From contig NZ_JQLW01000007.1 of the NCBI RefSeq assembly GCF_000744415.1, positions 124,001 through 188,000 of the forward strand: DNA of 64,000 nt. Direction: 5' to 3'. Made by a program: the position numbers and the translations under genes. The first letter of the stretch is position 1. The number at the start of each line of letters is the position of its first letter. Source of the DNA: Ghiorsea bivora. GTDB taxonomy: Bacteria > Pseudomonadota > Zetaproteobacteria > Mariprofundales > Mariprofundaceae. The notes beneath the pieces are model-generated. The model made no database searches and was not told the DNA's origin. It saw only the letters and a program-made list of their open reading frames with translations. Below are positions 63,420-64,000 of this stretch, piece by piece.

Positions 63420-63867
63420 TAGGCAACGAAAGCTTTTTTCGCCGCACGCGCATATTGGTTTTTTGCCACTGTTGTTTATCAAAAAACAATTGGGCTTCTG
63501 CATTGCCACGTCCTGCAAGCAGTTGTAACCTACTCATACCTTGTGCTAAAGCGACGGCTTCCACTGCATTTAAAAGCTGCGTACCCAAACCTTGACCACG
63601 CCAAGCTTCGGCAACAATCAAATCTTCCACCATACCTACAGTCCCACCTTCTGCGGTAGAAATAAGGGGTTGCAAGGTACACATCCCAATGATTTCATGA
63701 TTCAAATCCATAACCAGCACGGTCGCCTGCTCACATTCCATCAAATAAGCCAAACCTTGCCGTTGTTTACGGACATTGGGTTTAAAATCAGATTCAATGG
63801 CAAAAAGTTCACTGACCAACACTGTCAACTTACGCAAATCTTCTGTAGTCGCCTCGCGGATACGCAT
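63415..63867 (-). CDS. GNAT family N-acetyltransferase
   Basis: An acetyl-CoA-dependent transferase with unknown acceptor. From the ATG at 63867 it has 150 residues: M-R-I-R-E-A-T-T-E-D-L at the start and the acetyl-CoA loop V-A-E-A-W-R-G-Q-G-L-G-T-Q-L-L (about 84-98). The frame extends to 63939; no clear ribosome binding site decides between starts. The last codons come from the MITE-like element. Amino-acid or aminoglycoside-type acceptors are possible. Confidence 0.85.
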   Translation of the reverse strand: MRIREATTEDLRKLTVLVSELFAIESDFKPNVRKQRQGLAYLMECEQATVLVMDLNHEIIGMCTLQPLISTAEGGTVGMVEDLIVAEAWRGQGLGTQLLNAVEAVALAQGMSRLQLLAGRGNAEAQLFFDKQQWQKTNMRVRRKKLSLPT

Positions 63868-64000
63868 ACCATGCTTGGCAAGTTTGCTGTTTTTCTTTTG
63901 TATCACGCTTACCAACACAGCCATGCTCCAATAGTGCAAAATTCGACGCGAAGCTAATATACATTTATGACATGATTGTGAACATGAATATACCGTGTTT

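Overview
The window is an ordinary stretch of proteobacterial chromosome. By eye it is fairly AT-rich, and it holds about 66 protein genes, one tRNA, one probable 6S RNA and no prophage or CRISPR array. Gene content points to a Gram-negative aerobe or microaerobe: LolCD, porin, RodZ, PilF-like lipoprotein, norCB, di-heme peroxidase with OxyR, ComEC, monomeric isocitrate dehydrogenase. My best guess is a marine zetaproteobacterium (Ghiorsea/Mariprofundus-like). This rests on general gene style, not on a marker gene, so treat it as low to moderate confidence.

Layout. 1-1.8 kb: lepB (5' end cut by the window edge), a DUF4845 protein and rnc. 1.8-5.4 kb, minus strand: rlmN, mtnP, pilF-like, rodZ. 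5.4-7.8 kb: an ATP-grasp protein followed by two glycosyltransferases of the types called arsenosugar or rSAM/selenodomain-associated transferases. 7.9-10.7 kb: a TSUP permease, a cyclic-nucleotide-binding protein divergent from a FecR-domain protein, and a TerB-like protein. 10.8-13.2 kb: a small membrane protein plus norC-norB. 13.3-17.7 kb: icd, an unknown protein, a second TSUP permease and a Phd/RelE-type toxin-antitoxin pair. 17.7-24.1 kb: pepN, a secreted beta-propeller-like protein, rluE, mmcQ-like, DUF1499, cutA, phnA and a zinc-ribbon membrane protein. 24.2-26.3 kb: cytochrome c peroxidase divergent from oxyR. 26.3-39.2 kb: purT, a flavoprotein, a class III nucleotide cyclase, trxB, ndk, lysS, CBS protein + NhaD/ArsB-type permease, lolC-(TPR/double cNMP protein)-lolD, ihfA, merR-like and tRNA-Pro(GGG).

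39.4-49.1 kb is a phosphate-starvation island: phoR, phoB and a cNMP-binding protein on the minus strand, divergent from a porin, then pstS, pstC, pstA, pstB, phoU and a second phoU. Direct TGTCA repeats with an 11-bp period (PHO boxes) lie before the porin, before pstS and, on the other strand, before the cNMP-phoB-phoR operon, so the island probably controls itself.

49.1-54.6 kb, minus strand: rpoZ, spoT/rel, ridA, a K+/Na+:H+ antiporter with RCK domains, gluQRS. 54.7-58.1 kb: a GT4 glycosyltransferase, rsgA flanked by two degenerate copies of a hairpin repeat, and a spermidine-synthase-like protein. 58.2-59.4 kb is the most mobile part: a Phd/VapC-type pair, a frameshifted HigA-like gene and a probable transposase remnant. 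59.5-59.8 kb encodes a probable 6S RNA with promoter and terminator. 59.8-64 kb: comEC, ribD, a MITE-like inverted-repeat element and a GNAT acetyltransferase.

Cross-cutting theme: four genes for cyclic-nucleotide production or sensing (8655, 29299, 36470, 41295) sit in otherwise housekeeping operons, including the phosphate and lipoprotein-export operons. No clearly new multi-gene system was found. The best candidates for new biology are these cNMP couplings, the ATP-grasp/glycosyltransferase trio and the small repeats.
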